Assembly: GCF_002208095.1 (NCBI RefSeq)
Contig: NZ_CP017990.1
Coordinates: 3,720,001 to 3,784,000 of the forward strand
Direction: 5' to 3'
Source of the DNA: Enterobacter cloacae complex sp. ECNIH7
GTDB lineage: Bacteria; Pseudomonadota; Gammaproteobacteria; Enterobacterales; Enterobacteriaceae
Length of the DNA: 64,000 nt
In this document: piece by piece, positions 14,027 through 23,898 of the stretch
Numbering within the stretch: the first letter of the stretch is position 1
Layout of the letters: each line of letters starts with the position of its first letter
The notes under the pieces: generated by a model
Database searches by the model: none
Told to the model about the DNA's origin: nothing
What the model saw: the letters and a program-made list of their open reading frames with translations, nothing else
Translations under genes and position numbers: made by a program

Positions 14027-15355
14027 ATGACTGTAACGACTTTTTCCGAACTTGAACTCGATGAAAGCCTGCTCAATGCACTTGAGAGCAAAGGCTTTAC
14101 ACGCCCGACCGCCATTCAGGCAGCGGCCATTCCGCCTGCGCTTGAGGGCCGCGATGTGCTCGGTTCTGCGCCAACCGGCACGGGGAAGACAGCAGCCTAT
14201 TTGCTGCCTGTGTTGCAGCATCTGCTCGACTTTCCGCGTAAAAAATCTGGCCCGCCGCGTATTTTGATCCTGACGCCTACGCGCGAACTGGCAATGCAGG
14301 TTGCCGATCACGCGCGTGAACTCGCGGCAAATACTCATCTGGATATCGCTACCATCACCGGTGGCGTTGCGTACATGAACCACGCCGAAGTGTTCAGCGA
14401 AAACCAGGACATCGTCGTTGCGACGACGGGCCGCCTGCTGCAGTACATTAAAGAAGAGAACTTCGACTGCCGCGCGGTTGAAACGCTGATCCTCGATGAA
14501 GCCGACCGCATGCTGGACATGGGCTTCGCTCAGGATATCGAGCACATTGCTGGCGAGACGCGCTGGCGTAACCAGACGATGCTGTTCTCTGCCACCCTCG
14601 AAGGGGAAGCGATCAAAGACTTCGCAGAGCGTCTGCTGGAAGATCCGGTGGAAGTCTCGGCGACGCCGTCCACCCGTGAGCGTAAGAAGATCCACCAGTG
14701 GTACTACCGCGCGGATAACCTTGAGCACAAGGTCGAATTGCTGAAACACCTGCTCAAACAGGAAGATGCTCTGCGCACAATCGTATTTGTGCGCAAGCGC
14801 GAGCGCGTGCACGAGCTGGCTGAAATGCTCCGTAACGCCGGGATCAACAACTGCTATCTTGAAGGCGAGATGGCGCAGATCAAGCGTACCGAAGGGATTA
14901 AGCGACTGACCGATGGTCGCGTTAACGTGCTGGTTGCAACTGACGTTGCCGCTCGCGGGATCGACATCCCTGACGTCAGCCACGTTATTAACTTCGATAT
15001 GCCGCGCAGCGGCGATACCTACCTGCACCGTATTGGTCGTACCGGCCGCGCGGGCCGCAAAGGCATTGCGATTTCACTGGTCGAAGCGCATGACTACCTG
15101 CTGCTGCAGAAAATTGGCCGCTATGTTGACGAGCCGCTGAAAGCACGCGTGATTGACGAACTCCGCCCGACCACGCGTGCGCCGAGTGAAAAGATGACGG
15201 GTAAACCGTCCAAGAAAGCGCTCGCAAAACGTGCTGAGAGAAAAGAGAAAGAAAAAGAGAAACCGCGCGTGAAGCAGCGCCACCGCGATACCAAAAATAT
15301 TGGTAAGCGCCGTAAGCCAAGCTCTGCCGCACCAGAGACGAAAACTGAAGAGTAA
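14027..15355 (+). CDS. srmB: ATP-dependent RNA helicase SrmB
   Basis: A DEAD-box helicase for early 50S assembly. The 442-residue protein carries the Q motif (GFTRPTAIQ), Walker [13 protein letters not shown] box LDEADRML, the SAT motif, and HRIGRTGR (motif VI). A basic C-terminal tail of about 75 residues ([15 protein letters not shown]) binds RNA. It ends at a strong bidirectional terminator shared with grcA. Confidence 0.97.
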   Translation: MTVTTFSELELDESLLNALESKGFTRPTAIQAAAIPPALEGRDVLGSAPTGTGKTAAYLLPVLQHLLDFPRKKSGPPRILILTPTRELAMQVADHARELAANTHLDIATITGGVAYMNHAEVFSENQDIVVATTGRLLQYIKEENFDCRAVETLILDEADRMLDMGFAQDIEHIAGETRWRNQTMLFSATLEGEAIKDFAERLLEDPVEVSATPSTRERKKIHQWYYRADNLEHKVELLKHLLKQEDALRTIVFVRKRERVHELAEMLRNAGINNCYLEGEMAQIKRTEGIKRLTDGRVNVLVATDVAARGIDIPDVSHVINFDMPRSGDTYLHRIGRTGRAGRKGIAISLVEAHDYLLLQKIGRYVDEPLKARVIDELRPTTRAPSEKMTGKPSKKALAKRAERKEKEKEKPRVKQRHRDTKNIGKRRKPSSAAPETKTEE

Positions 15356-15386
15356 AAAAAAGCCGGGGAAATCCCCGGCTTTTTTA
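15354..15386. terminator. Bidirectional terminator between srmB and grcA
   Basis: An 8-bp perfect stem AGCCGGGG / CCCCGGCT with an AAAT loop is flanked by A-rich DNA on the left and T-rich DNA on the right. It can therefore end both the rightward srmB and leftward grcA transcripts. Confidence 0.9.
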
Positions 15387-15405
15387 TTCCCCCCTGCTGA
15401 AGCCG

Positions 15406-15789
15406 TTACAGGCTTTCAGTAAAGGTACGGGCGATAACGTCGCGCTGCTGTTCTGGAGTCAGTGAGTTAAAGCGAACCGCATAGCCAGACACGCGGATGG
15501 TCAGCTGTGGGTATTTTTCTGGGTGCTCAACGGCATCCATCAGCGTTTCGCGGCGCAGCACGTTAACGTTCAGATGCTGACCCCCTTCCACGCGCACTTC
15601 AGGCTGCACTTCCATAGGAACTTCACGGTACTCAATTTCGCCCAGTTTGTTTACCGGTACGATTTCATCTTCAGCAAAACCCGCTTTCGCAACGACGCAG
15701 CGCGCTTCGTTCTTCTCGCTGTCCAGCAGCCAGAAAGAATTGAGCAGATCGTCATTTGCAGCTTTAGTAATCTGGATACCTGTAATCAT
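15406..15789 (-). CDS. grcA: Autonomous glycyl radical cofactor GrcA
   Basis: GrcA (YfiD) replaces the damaged glycyl-radical segment of pyruvate formate-lyase after oxygen exposure. The 127-residue protein ends with the glycyl-radical loop [25 protein letters not shown], near-identical to the C-terminus of PflB. The gene sits alone with a long upstream region that includes a consensus FNR box, fitting its anaerobic induction. Confidence 0.97.
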   Translation of the reverse strand: MITGIQITKAANDDLLNSFWLLDSEKNEARCVVAKAGFAEDEIVPVNKLGEIEYREVPMEVQPEVRVEGGQHLNVNVLRRETLMDAVEHPEKYPQLTIRVSGYAVRFNSLTPEQQRDVIARTFTESL

Positions 15790-15895
15790 GTGTTGCCTCC
15801 CTTAGGCTACATTAACTGGTGTCGGCCTCTTGCGGCCAATTGGTAAAACCATTGTTTCTTGTGTGTATATATAACATTCACACCCCGGTGATTTA

Positions 15896-15909
15896 TTGAT
15901 TTAAATCAA
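15896..15909. promoter_or_regulatory. FNR box upstream of grcA
   Basis: TTGAT-TTAA-ATCAA is a perfect FNR site about 107 bp upstream of the grcA start. A weaker second site (TTGTT-TCAG-ATCAA) lies near 15949-15962. The 314-bp grcA-ung gap otherwise holds only the two divergent promoters, with no further gene that I can see. Confidence 0.8.
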
Positions 15910-16103
15910 CAAAAACACCAACCACATAAAGAGTGTGGTTTGAATTTATTGTTTCAGATCAATTTCACAGTTTTACCAATTCAACTTACCCTGCATCTTT
16001 TCAAAATAAATTTAGCCACTTAGCACGTATTTCAGCGCGTAATTTTGCTCACCGGAGTGAAACAGGTAAGCTAGTCAGAGATTGAGATTCGCAGGAGAGC
16101 GAG

Positions 16104-16793
16104 ATGACGACACCTTTAACCTGGCATGACGTGCTGGCAGAAGAAAAGCAGCAGCCTTATTTTATCAATACGCTCAGCACCGTTGCCGCTGAGCGTCAGT
16201 CCGGACAGACGATTTACCCGCCGCAGAAAGACGTGTTCAACGCCTTTCGCTACACCGAACTGAGCGATGTGAAAGTGGTCATTCTGGGTCAGGATCCCTA
16301 TCACGGCCCCGGGCAGGCGCATGGGCTGGCGTTTTCCGTTCGTCCGGGCGTGGCTATACCCCCTTCTCTGCTCAACATGTATAAAGAGCTTGAAGCAACC
16401 GTGCCCGGTTTTACCCGGCCAAACCACGGTTACCTGGAAAGCTGGGCGCGCCAGGGCGTGCTGTTGCTGAATACGGTGCTTACCGTACGGGCGGGTCAGG
16501 CGCACTCGCACGCCAGTCTGGGCTGGGAGACGTTTACCGATAAAGTCATCAGCCTTATCAACGAGCATCGTGAAGGGGTGGTGTTTTTACTCTGGGGTTC
16601 TCACGCGCAGAAGAAAGGGGCGATTATTGACCGTCAGCGTCATCACGTGCTGAAAGCACCGCACCCGTCACCGCTGTCTGCGCATCGCGGTTTCTTTGGC
16701 AGTAATCATTTTGTTCTGGCGAATGAATGGCTGGAAAAACGTGGCGAAAAGCCAATTGACTGGATGCCTGTATTACCGGCAGAGAGCGAGTAG
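16104..16793 (+). CDS. ung: Uracil-DNA glycosylase
   Basis: Ung removes uracil from DNA to start base-excision repair. The 229-residue protein has the water-activating motif [14 protein letters not shown] with catalytic Asp64, and [13 protein letters not shown] with His187. Length and motif positions equal those of E. coli. The start is preceded by AGGAG. Confidence 0.98.
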   Translation: MTTPLTWHDVLAEEKQQPYFINTLSTVAAERQSGQTIYPPQKDVFNAFRYTELSDVKVVILGQDPYHGPGQAHGLAFSVRPGVAIPPSLLNMYKELEATVPGFTRPNHGYLESWARQGVLLLNTVLTVRAGQAHSHASLGWETFTDKVISLINEHREGVVFLLWGSHAQKKGAIIDRQRHHVLKAPHPSPLSAHRGFFGSNHFVLANEWLEKRGEKPIDWMPVLPAESE

Positions 16794-16800
16794 TTTGAGT

Positions 16801-16828
16801 TTGTATGCCCGGTTCACCGGGCATACAA
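16801..16828. terminator. Hairpin between ung and yfiF
   Basis: A 12-bp perfect stem (TTGTATGCCCGG / CCGGGCATACAA) with a TTCA loop lies between the convergent genes ung and yfiF. Neither side has a clear T-tract after it, so it may be a weak terminator or a 3'-end protecting stem. Confidence 0.5.
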
Positions 16829-16841
16829 AAAGCACAATGGA

Positions 16842-17972
16842 TTATGCCTTATTCTGGCGCCACCATTCGGCCAGCAGTACGCCGGTCGCAACGGATACGT
16901 TCAGACTTTCCACATTGCCTGTTCCGTCGATAGAGACGCTCAGATCCGCACTGGAGAGCGCCGCGTCAGACAGACCATCACGTTCCTGACCCAGCACCAG
17001 CACCATTTTGCGCGGCAGCGTCGCTTTAAACAGCGGCGTACCGGCATGGCTCGAGGTAGTCACGATGGAATAACCCGCTTTACGGAACTGCTCGAGGGCG
17101 TCCAGCACGCTGTCGCCGGTGATCGGCTGTACGTGCTCGGCTCCGCCTTCCGCAGTACGGATCGCGGCGCCGGATTCCAGCAGCGCGGCATCCTGCAACA
17201 GCACGCCTTTCACGCCAAAGTGCGCGCAGCTGCGCATCATTGCGCCCAGGTTGTGCGGGTTGCCCACATCTTCCAGGGCCAGCACGCAGTCATCGGCATC
17301 CGCCTGGCTGACCCACTGCTGCACGGTCGTGCCGTTACGCTTTTTGATCAGGAAGCAGACGCCGCCGTGGTGTTCAGTACCGGACGCTTTGGTCAGCTCA
17401 GCATCATCAACCACGTGGTAGGCTTTACGGTTCGCAGCCATCCAGCGCAGCGCTTCTTTGAAGCGCGGGGTCACGCTCTGGATAAACCAGGCGCGGACGA
17501 TACACTCAGGACGGCTCAGGAACAGCGCCTGGCATGCGTTCTCGCCATACACGCGGGTCTCTTCCGCACGCTGACGGCGCAGCACTTCCGGGTCGATAAA
17601 GCTTTTACCGCTGATACCGCCGTGATCGGCTTTTTCCGGCGTCTCATCGCCAGGGGCGCGAGAAACGGTGCGCCACGGGGAGGCGTTATCACGTGAGAAG
17701 TCATCGCGCGGACGATCGTCGCGTGGACGGTCACTGCGTGGGCGGTCGGAACGCGGACGGTCATCGCGTTTGCGATCGTCACGTTTGCGGTCATCACCGC
17801 GGTTATTTCTGTCATCGCGGGCGGGGCGACGGCCACCGTCTGCACGAGAAGACGCCGGACGCCCGCCACCTTTTCCGGTACGCGGATTTTGGGTGCGTTT
17901 ATCAGAGTCATCATCACTGCGGACATACATCACTTTGACCTTGCCGCTTTTGTTTTTCATTTCGTCGTTCAT
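16842..17972 (-). CDS. yfiF: SpoU-type tRNA/rRNA methyltransferase YfiF
   Basis: A SPOUT-fold methyltransferase of unknown substrate. After about 110 low-complexity basic and acidic residues come a substrate-binding domain (about 150-215) and the SpoU domain, with [29 protein letters not shown] and [15 protein letters not shown] as SAM-binding knot motifs. It has 376 residues against 345 in E. coli. The extra length is a run of five-residue units ([15 protein letters not shown]) encoded by 15-bp DNA repeats. I start at [17 protein letters not shown], four residues inside the longest frame. Confidence 0.93.
   Translation of the reverse strand: MNDEMKNKSGKVKVMYVRSDDDSDKRTQNPRTGKGGGRPASSRADGGRRPARDDRNNRGDDRKRDDRKRDDRPRSDRPRSDRPRDDRPRDDFSRDNASPWRTVSRAPGDETPEKADHGGISGKSFIDPEVLRRQRAEETRVYGENACQALFLSRPECIVRAWFIQSVTPRFKEALRWMAANRKAYHVVDDAELTKASGTEHHGGVCFLIKKRNGTTVQQWVSQADADDCVLALEDVGNPHNLGAMMRSCAHFGVKGVLLQDAALLESGAAIRTAEGGAEHVQPITGDSVLDALEQFRKAGYSIVTTSSHAGTPLFKATLPRKMVLVLGQERDGLSDAALSSADLSVSIDGTGNVESLNVSVATGVLLAEWWRQNKA
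17700..17789. repeat. Six 15-bp repeats inside yfiF
   Basis: Six consecutive 15-bp units on the minus strand encode [25 protein letters not shown]-type pentapeptides, with a partial unit beyond. They are in frame, so gain or loss of units changes protein length without frameshift. E. coli YfiF lacks this block. Confidence 0.85.
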
Positions 17973-18176
17973 GCTTTTCTCCACCAGCGCTGCGCGAAGC
18001 GCGCAGATTACCCGATGTGCCAGCGCATAGCCATAATTTCGTACAAAAGCCTGTGACTATTGTTCTCATTGAATAAAACGCATTGTTGTTTCAAACAGGC
18101 TCATTGATAATATGTAACATATTAGAAACATTATCGGCGTTGTGCCGCTGTCCCACGGCTCTATCAGAGGTTAGTT

Positions 18177-18596
18177 ATGAATACCGTATGTGCCAACTGT
18201 CAGGCTCTTAATCGCATTCCGGACGATCGGATGGAGGATGGTGCGAAATGCGGACGTTGTGGCCATGAATTATTTGATGGCGATGTCATTAACGCGACGG
18301 GTGCTACGCTGGACAAACTCCTCAAGGACGATCTTCCTGTCGTGATCGATTTCTGGGCGCCATGGTGCGGCCCATGCCGTAGCTTCGCGCCGATCTTCGA
18401 AGATGTGGCCGAAGAGCGCAGCGGAAAAATGCGGTTCGTTAAGGTCAATACCGAAGCCGAACCCGAACTGAGCGCCCGTTTTCGTATTCGCAGCATACCG
18501 ACCATTATGATTTTTAAAAATGGTGAAGTGATCGATATGCTCAACGGCGCGGTTCCAAAAGCGCCTTTTGAAAGCTGGTTAAACGAGTCTCTGTAA
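18177..18596 (+). CDS. trxC: Thioredoxin 2
   Basis: A cytoplasmic thioredoxin of 139 residues. It differs from TrxA by an N-terminal zinc-binding extension, with pairs CANC at residues 5-8 and CGRC further on. The active site WCGPC lies in [15 protein letters not shown]. In E. coli trxC is induced by OxyR. The AT-rich upstream region has several ATAG/CTAT half-motifs, but I could not place a convincing OxyR site. Confidence 0.96.
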   Translation: MNTVCANCQALNRIPDDRMEDGAKCGRCGHELFDGDVINATGATLDKLLKDDLPVVIDFWAPWCGPCRSFAPIFEDVAEERSGKMRFVKVNTEAEPELSARFRIRSIPTIMIFKNGEVIDMLNGAVPKAPFESWLNESL

Positions 18597-18602
18597 CATT
18601 CT

Positions 18603-18623
18603 CGGGGCACGTCTTGTGCCCCG
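18603..18623 (+). terminator. Hairpin after trxC
   Basis: A perfect 8-bp GC-rich stem (CGGGGCAC / GTGCCCCG) with a 5-base loop begins six bases after the trxC stop. No T-tract follows it, so some read-through into tapT is likely. Confidence 0.4.
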
Positions 18624-18665
18624 CTCCCGCCTCTGCGAAAATAGCGTTTTTCCTGCATTTCGCCC

Positions 18666-19364
18666 ATGACTGATAACGCCGTTCTTAAATTACGCGCCGA
18701 ACGCCTTGCGCGCGCCACCCGACCGTTCCTCGCCCGAGGCAACCGTATTCGCCGCTGTCAGCGCTGCCTGCTGCCGCTGAAGGTTTGTCTGTGCGAGACG
18801 CTGGCACCGAGTACGGCACAAAGCCGTTTTTGTCTGGTCATGTTCGATACCGAGCCGATGAAACCCAGCAATACGGGGCGTCTTATTGCCGATATTCTGC
18901 CGGATACCGCCGCGTTTCAGTGGTCTCGTACAGAACCCCCTCAGGCGCTGCTCGATTTAGTTACAAACCCCGACTACCAGCCAATGGTGGTATTCCCGGC
19001 GTCCTACGCGGGAGAACAGCGTCAGGTTCTTTCTGCGCCGCCGTCCGGTAAACCACCTCTGTTTATCATGCTGGACGGTACATGGACCGAAGCGCGAAAA
19101 ATGTTTCGCAAAAGCCCCTATCTCGACGCGCTGCCGGTCATTTCTGTCGATCTTTCCCGCGTCTCCGCCTACCGCCTGCGTGAAGCGCATGCTGACGGGC
19201 AATACTGCACCGCCGAAGTGGCAATTGCGCTTCTGGATTTAGCGGGAGATACCGCTGCGGCTGGGGCTCTGGGCAACCATTTCTCATGCTTCCGGGAGCG
19301 CTATCTGGCGGGAAAAACCGTTCATAAGGGCAGCGTCACAGCGCCCGAGCCAGAAAGCGTTTAA
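18666..19364 (+). CDS. tapT: tRNA-uridine aminocarboxypropyltransferase TapT
   Basis: TapT (YfiP) transfers the aminocarboxypropyl group of SAM to U47 of tRNAs, making acp3U. The 232-residue protein has the DTW-domain cysteines (CQRCLLPLKVCLCE, about residues 38-51), the catalytic-loop motif LDGTWTEARKMF and the C-terminal SAYRLREA...YCTAEVA. It is followed 35 bp later by patZ on the same strand and is probably co-transcribed with it, as in E. coli. Confidence 0.93.
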   Translation: MTDNAVLKLRAERLARATRPFLARGNRIRRCQRCLLPLKVCLCETLAPSTAQSRFCLVMFDTEPMKPSNTGRLIADILPDTAAFQWSRTEPPQALLDLVTNPDYQPMVVFPASYAGEQRQVLSAPPSGKPPLFIMLDGTWTEARKMFRKSPYLDALPVISVDLSRVSAYRLREAHADGQYCTAEVAIALLDLAGDTAAAGALGNHFSCFRERYLAGKTVHKGSVTAPEPESV

Positions 19365-19399
19365 AATCATCAGGTCGCTTGCATTCACAGGAGGCCTGC

Positions 19400-22063
19400 A
19401 TGAGCCAGCGAGGGTTAGAAGCGCTACTTCGTCCTAAATCCATTGCCGTTATCGGCGCATCAATGAAACCGGATCGTGCTGGCTATCTGATGATGCGCAA
19501 TCTGCTGGCCGGGGGATTTAATGGCCCCGTCATGCCCGTCACACCGGCGTATAAGGCGGTTCAGGGAGTGCTTGCATGGCCTGATGTACAGAGCCTGCCT
19601 TTCGTGCCGGATCTTGCCGTACTCTGTACGAACGCGAAGCGCAACCCCGAGCTGCTGGAATCGCTCGGCAAGAAAGGGTGTAAAACCTGCATTATTCTCT
19701 CGTCTCCGCCTGAACAGAAAGCCGAGCTTCTGGCCTGCGCCAGCCGCTATCAAATGCGCATTCTCGGGCCAAACAGTCTGGGCCTGCTCGCCCCCTGGCA
19801 GGGGCTGAATGCCAGTTTCTCCCCGGTTCCAATCCGCAAAGGCAAACTGGCGTTTATCTCGCAGTCGGCTGCGGTATCGAACACCATCCTCGATTGGGCG
19901 CAGCAGCGTGAAATGGGATTCTCCTACTTCATTGCCCTGGGCGACAGCCTGGATATCGACGTTGATGAGCTACTGGATTTTCTGGCGCGTGACGGCAAAA
20001 CCAGTGCGATCCTGCTTTATCTTGAGCACCTCAGCGACGCGCGTCGTTTTGTCTCGGCTTCGCGAAGCGCTTCGCGCAATAAGCCGATCCTGGTGATCAA
20101 AAGCGGACGCAGCCCTGCGGCACAGCGTCTGCTGCATTCTCATTCCGGCATGGATCCCGCCTGGGACGCCGCCATTCAGCGCGCGGGGTTGCTGCGGGTA
20201 CAGGATACGCACGAGCTTTTTTCCGCCGTTGAGACGTTAAGCCATATGCGCCCGTTGCGCGGTGAGAAGCTAATGATTGTCAGTAACGGTGCGGCCCCTG
20301 CCGCGCTCGCGCTGGACGAGCTGTGGCGGCGCTTCGGCAAGCTGGCAACGCTGAGTGAAGAGACGCTGCAGCGCCTGAAAGAAGCGCTTCCGACCAGCGT
20401 GACGCCCGGCAATCCGCTTGATTTGCGCGATGACGCCAGCAGCGACCGCTATATCAGGGCGATATCCATTTTGCTGGATAGCCAGGATTTCGATGCGCTG
20501 ATGATTATCCACTCCCCCAGCGCGGTCGCGCCGGGCAGTGAAAGCGCGCGCGCGCTTATTGATACCGTGCGCAACCATCCACGCGGTAAATATGTTACCC
20601 TGCTCACCAACTGGTGCGGTGAGTTTTCCTCTCAGGAGGCACGGCGCTTGTTCAGCGAGGCCGGGCTGCCAACCTACCGCACGCCGGAAGGCACCATCAC
20701 CGCATTTATGCATATGGTGGAATATCGCCGCAACCAGAAACAGCTGCGTGAGACGCCGGCTTTGCCGGGGAATCTGACGGCGAACACCGTCGACGTTCAC
20801 CGGCTGTTGCAGCAGGCCATTGAAGAAGGCGCGACCTCGCTTGATACGCATGAGGTCCAGCCCATTCTGGGTAGCTACGGGATGCAAACCCTGCCGACCT
20901 GGATCGCCAGCGACAGCGCAGAGGCCGTGCACATAGCCGAACAGATTGGCTATCCGGTGGCCCTGAAGCTGCGTTCTCCGGATATCCCGCATAAGTCTGA
21001 TGTTCAGGGGGTTATGTTATACCTGCGTACGGCGACTGAGGTGCAGCAGGCAGCTGATGCTATTTTCGACCGGGTAAAAATGGCCTGGCCGCAGGCAAGG
21101 ATCCACGGATTGCTGGTGCAAAGCATGGCCAACCGCGCAGGAGCCCAGGAATTACGGGTGGTGGTTGAACACGATCCCGTCTTCGGACCGCTCATCATGC
21201 TGGGGGAAGGTGGCGTTGAGTGGCGCCCGGAGGAGCAGGCCGTGGTGGCGTTACCGCCGCTGAACATGAACCTGGCGCGGTATCTGATCATCCAGGCGAT
21301 CAAAAGTAAAAAGATCCGTGGCCGGAGTGCGCTGCGCCCGCTTGATATTGCCGGGTTAAGCCAGTTCCTGGTGCAGGTCTCTAACCTGATTGTGGATTGT
21401 GCCGAAATCCAGCGGCTGGACATTCATCCGCTGCTCGCCTCGGGCAATGAGTTTACGGCGCTGGACGTGACCCTGGATATCGCACCATTCGAAGGAGACA
21501 GAGAGAGCCGTCTGGCGATCCGCCCGTATCCCCTGCAGCTGGAGGAGTGGGTTGAGATGAAGAATGGAGAACGCGCCTTGTTCCGCCCTATTCTGCCGGA
21601 AGATGAGCCCCAGCTGCGGGCCTTTATCTCTCAGGTCACGAAAGAGGATCTTTATTATCGCTATTTTAGCGAAATCAACGAATTTACCCACGATGATTTA
21701 GCCAATATGACCCAGATCGACTACGATCGAGAAATGGCGTTTGTTGCCGTTCGTCGCGCCGATAAGGGGGATGAGATCCTCGGCGTCACGCGTGCGATTT
21801 CTGACCCGGATAACGTCGATGCGGAGTTTGCGGTGCTGGTGCGCTCCGATCTTAAAGGCCTGGGTCTGGGGAGACGGCTGCTGGAAAAACTCATCAGTTA
21901 TACGCGAGATCACGGATTGTTACGCCTTAATGGCATTACTATGCCTAACAATCGCGGTATGGTGACCCTGGCGCGAAAACTTGGGTTTGACGTTGATATT
22001 CAGCTGGACGAAGGTATTGTGGCCTTGTCCCTCAGTCTGAGATCAGCAGACAAACGCGAGTAA
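19400..22063 (+). CDS. patZ: Protein lysine acetyltransferase PatZ (Pka/YfiQ)
   Basis: PatZ acetylates acetyl-CoA synthetase and other proteins on lysine. In 887 residues it joins an ADP-forming acyl-CoA-synthetase-like region (CoA-binding IAVIGASMKPDRAGY near the N-terminus, an ATP-grasp part around 490-690) to a C-terminal GNAT domain (about 725-885, with LKGLGLGRRLLEKL for acetyl-CoA). In the family the synthetase-like part is a sensor without synthetase activity. The start is MSQRGLEALLRP, eight bases after AGGAGG. An upstream in-frame ATG adds seven residues and lacks a binding site. Confidence 0.95.
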   Translation: MSQRGLEALLRPKSIAVIGASMKPDRAGYLMMRNLLAGGFNGPVMPVTPAYKAVQGVLAWPDVQSLPFVPDLAVLCTNAKRNPELLESLGKKGCKTCIILSSPPEQKAELLACASRYQMRILGPNSLGLLAPWQGLNASFSPVPIRKGKLAFISQSAAVSNTILDWAQQREMGFSYFIALGDSLDIDVDELLDFLARDGKTSAILLYLEHLSDARRFVSASRSASRNKPILVIKSGRSPAAQRLLHSHSGMDPAWDAAIQRAGLLRVQDTHELFSAVETLSHMRPLRGEKLMIVSNGAAPAALALDELWRRFGKLATLSEETLQRLKEALPTSVTPGNPLDLRDDASSDRYIRAISILLDSQDFDALMIIHSPSAVAPGSESARALIDTVRNHPRGKYVTLLTNWCGEFSSQEARRLFSEAGLPTYRTPEGTITAFMHMVEYRRNQKQLRETPALPGNLTANTVDVHRLLQQAIEEGATSLDTHEVQPILGSYGMQTLPTWIASDSAEAVHIAEQIGYPVALKLRSPDIPHKSDVQGVMLYLRTATEVQQAADAIFDRVKMAWPQARIHGLLVQSMANRAGAQELRVVVEHDPVFGPLIMLGEGGVEWRPEEQAVVALPPLNMNLARYLIIQAIKSKKIRGRSALRPLDIAGLSQFLVQVSNLIVDCAEIQRLDIHPLLASGNEFTALDVTLDIAPFEGDRESRLAIRPYPLQLEEWVEMKNGERALFRPILPEDEPQLRAFISQVTKEDLYYRYFSEINEFTHDDLANMTQIDYDREMAFVAVRRADKGDEILGVTRAISDPDNVDAEFAVLVRSDLKGLGLGRRLLEKLISYTRDHGLLRLNGITMPNNRGMVTLARKLGFDVDIQLDEGIVALSLSLRSADKRE

Positions 22064-22173
22064 GCTACTGGAAATGTTACCCACTTTGGACGGGACTGGT
22101 GGTATCATTGTCCGCTTATGTTGTTTGCATGGTACAGACAACCCTTCAATGAACAGAGAAGAAACGCACTGTG

Positions 22174-23529
22174 ATGTTGTCAAAATTTAAGCGTAATAAA
22201 CATCAACAACACCTTGCTCAACTACCGAAGATTTCTCAGTCAGTTGATGATGTAGAGTTCTTTTACGCTCCCGCTCATTTTCGGGAGACGCTTCTGGAAA
22301 AGATTGCCAGCGCCACGCGACGCATTTGCATTGTGGCGCTCTATCTTGAACAGGATGAAGGCGGGCGCGGGATCCTGAACGCGCTCTATGAAGCCAAACG
22401 TCAGCGACCAGAACTTGATGTTCGCGTGCTGGTAGACTGGCATCGCGCTCAGCGTGGCCGTATTGGCGCTGCCGCCTCAAACACTAATGCCGACTGGTAT
22501 TGCCGTACGGCGCAGGAAAATCCTGGCGTTGATGTGCCTGTTTATGGCGTCCCGGTAAATACCCGTGAAGCGCTCGGCGTCCTTCATTTCAAGGGGTTCA
22601 TCATTGATGACAGCGTGCTGTACAGCGGTGCAAGTCTGAATGATGTTTACCTTCATCAGCTCGATAAATATCGCTACGACCGCTACCATCTGATCCGTAA
22701 TCCGCAGATGGCCGATATCATGTTTAACTGGGTTGATAAAAATCTGGTCCATGGCCGTGGTGTTAATCGCCTTGACGATCCCGAGCGTCCTAAAAGCCCG
22801 GAAATCAAAAACGATGTTCGCGCCTTCCGTCAGGAGCTGCGTGATGCGGTCTATCATTTCCAGGGCGATGCGAACAACGAAGAGTTATCCGTTACACCGC
22901 TGGTAGGGCTCGGCAAATCAAGCCTGCTTAACAAAACGATCTTCCATCTGATGCCGTGTGCAGAGCAGAAACTTACCATCTGTACGCCGTACTTCAACCT
23001 TCCTGCCGTGCTGGTGCGTAATATCATTCAGCTGCTGCGCGACGGTAAAAAAGTGGAAATCATCGTTGGCGATAAAACTGCAAACGACTTCTTCATTCCT
23101 GAAGATCAGCCGTTCAAAATCATCGGTGCGCTGCCTTATCTCTACGAGATTAACCTGCGCCGTTTCCTGAGCCGTTTACAGTATTACGTAAACACTGACC
23201 AGCTGGTTGTGCGTCTCTGGAAAGATGAAGACAACACTTACCATCTGAAAGGAATGTGGGTCGACGATGAGTGGATGCTGCTGACCGGTAACAACCTGAA
23301 CCCACGCGCGTGGCGACTGGATCTGGAAAACGCTATCCTAATCCATGACCCGCAGCATGAGTTAGCCGCAAAACGTGAACGTGAGCTGGAGCTGATTCGC
23401 ACACATACCACTGTGGTGAATCATTACCGCGAACTGCAGAGCATTGCCGATTACCCGGTGAAAGTCCGCAAGCTTATCCGCCGCTTGCGTCGTATTCGTA
23501 TCGACCGACTTATCAGCCGTATTCTGTAA
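22174..23529 (+). CDS. pssA: Phosphatidylserine synthase
   Basis: PssA makes phosphatidylserine from CDP-diacylglycerol and serine, the committed step to phosphatidylethanolamine. The 451-residue protein belongs to the phospholipase D superfamily. The two HKD motifs are HFKGFIIDDSVLYSGASLND near residue 138 and HLKGMWVDDEWMLLTGNN near residue 357. The C-terminus is strongly basic (KVRKLIRRLRRIRIDRLIS) and membrane-associating. ATG is chosen over the GTG directly before it because it gives the E. coli start MLSKFKRNK. Confidence 0.97.
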   Translation: MLSKFKRNKHQQHLAQLPKISQSVDDVEFFYAPAHFRETLLEKIASATRRICIVALYLEQDEGGRGILNALYEAKRQRPELDVRVLVDWHRAQRGRIGAAASNTNADWYCRTAQENPGVDVPVYGVPVNTREALGVLHFKGFIIDDSVLYSGASLNDVYLHQLDKYRYDRYHLIRNPQMADIMFNWVDKNLVHGRGVNRLDDPERPKSPEIKNDVRAFRQELRDAVYHFQGDANNEELSVTPLVGLGKSSLLNKTIFHLMPCAEQKLTICTPYFNLPAVLVRNIIQLLRDGKKVEIIVGDKTANDFFIPEDQPFKIIGALPYLYEINLRRFLSRLQYYVNTDQLVVRLWKDEDNTYHLKGMWVDDEWMLLTGNNLNPRAWRLDLENAILIHDPQHELAAKRERELELIRTHTTVVNHYRELQSIADYPVKVRKLIRRLRRIRIDRLISRIL

Positions 23530-23536
23530 TGTCCAG

Positions 23537-23561
23537 GCCCTGCCACCCGCAGGGCTTTTTT
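23537..23561 (+). terminator. Rho-independent terminator after pssA
   Basis: A 7-bp stem GCCCTGC / GCAGGGC with loop CACCC, followed by six T, starts eight bases after the pssA stop. Confidence 0.88.
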
Positions 23562-23574
23562 ATGGAGCCCGTTG

Positions 23575-23898
23575 ATGCGTATTCCTCTGTTACTGAGCGT
23601 CCTTTTTCTGAGTGGCTGTAGCCATGTGGCCAACGATAACTGGTCTGGACAGGATAAAGCCCAGCATTTCCTCGCTTCCGCGATGTTGTCTGCAGCCGGT
23701 AATGAATATGCGCAGCATCAGGGATACAGCCGGGATCGCAGTGCGGCAATTGGGTTGATGTTCTCAGTCAGTCTTGGAGCATCAAAAGAACTGTGGGATA
23801 GCCGCCCCGCAGGGAGCGGCTGGAGCTGGAAAGATTTCGCCTGGGATGTCGCCGGCGCAACGACCGGCTATGCCGTGTGGCAGATGGCGCGCTATTAA
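23575..23898 (+). CDS. yfiM: YfiM family lipoprotein
   Basis: A 107-residue predicted lipoprotein with signal [15 protein letters not shown] and lipobox Cys15. After the lipobox comes the conserved [26 protein letters not shown] segment, then [32 protein letters not shown]. It is near-identical to E. coli YfiM. The function is unknown. A predicted hydrophobic segment follows the His-containing part. ATG is used rather than the TTG one codon earlier. It converges with kgtP, overlapping by 4 bp. Confidence 0.92.
   Translation: MRIPLLLSVLFLSGCSHVANDNWSGQDKAQHFLASAMLSAAGNEYAQHQGYSRDRSAAIGLMFSVSLGASKELWDSRPAGSGWSWKDFAWDVAGATTGYAVWQMARY

Noticed and set aside
13895..15028. A 378-codon upstream extension of the trmN6 frame on the minus strand
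   Set aside because: It is antisense to all of the srmB helicase core, shows no family pattern, and the TrmN6 start at 13894 already gives the full family length.
17990..18170. An OxyR site upstream of trxC
   Set aside because: ATAG and CTAT half-motifs occur but not with the 10-bp spacing of an OxyR tetramer site.
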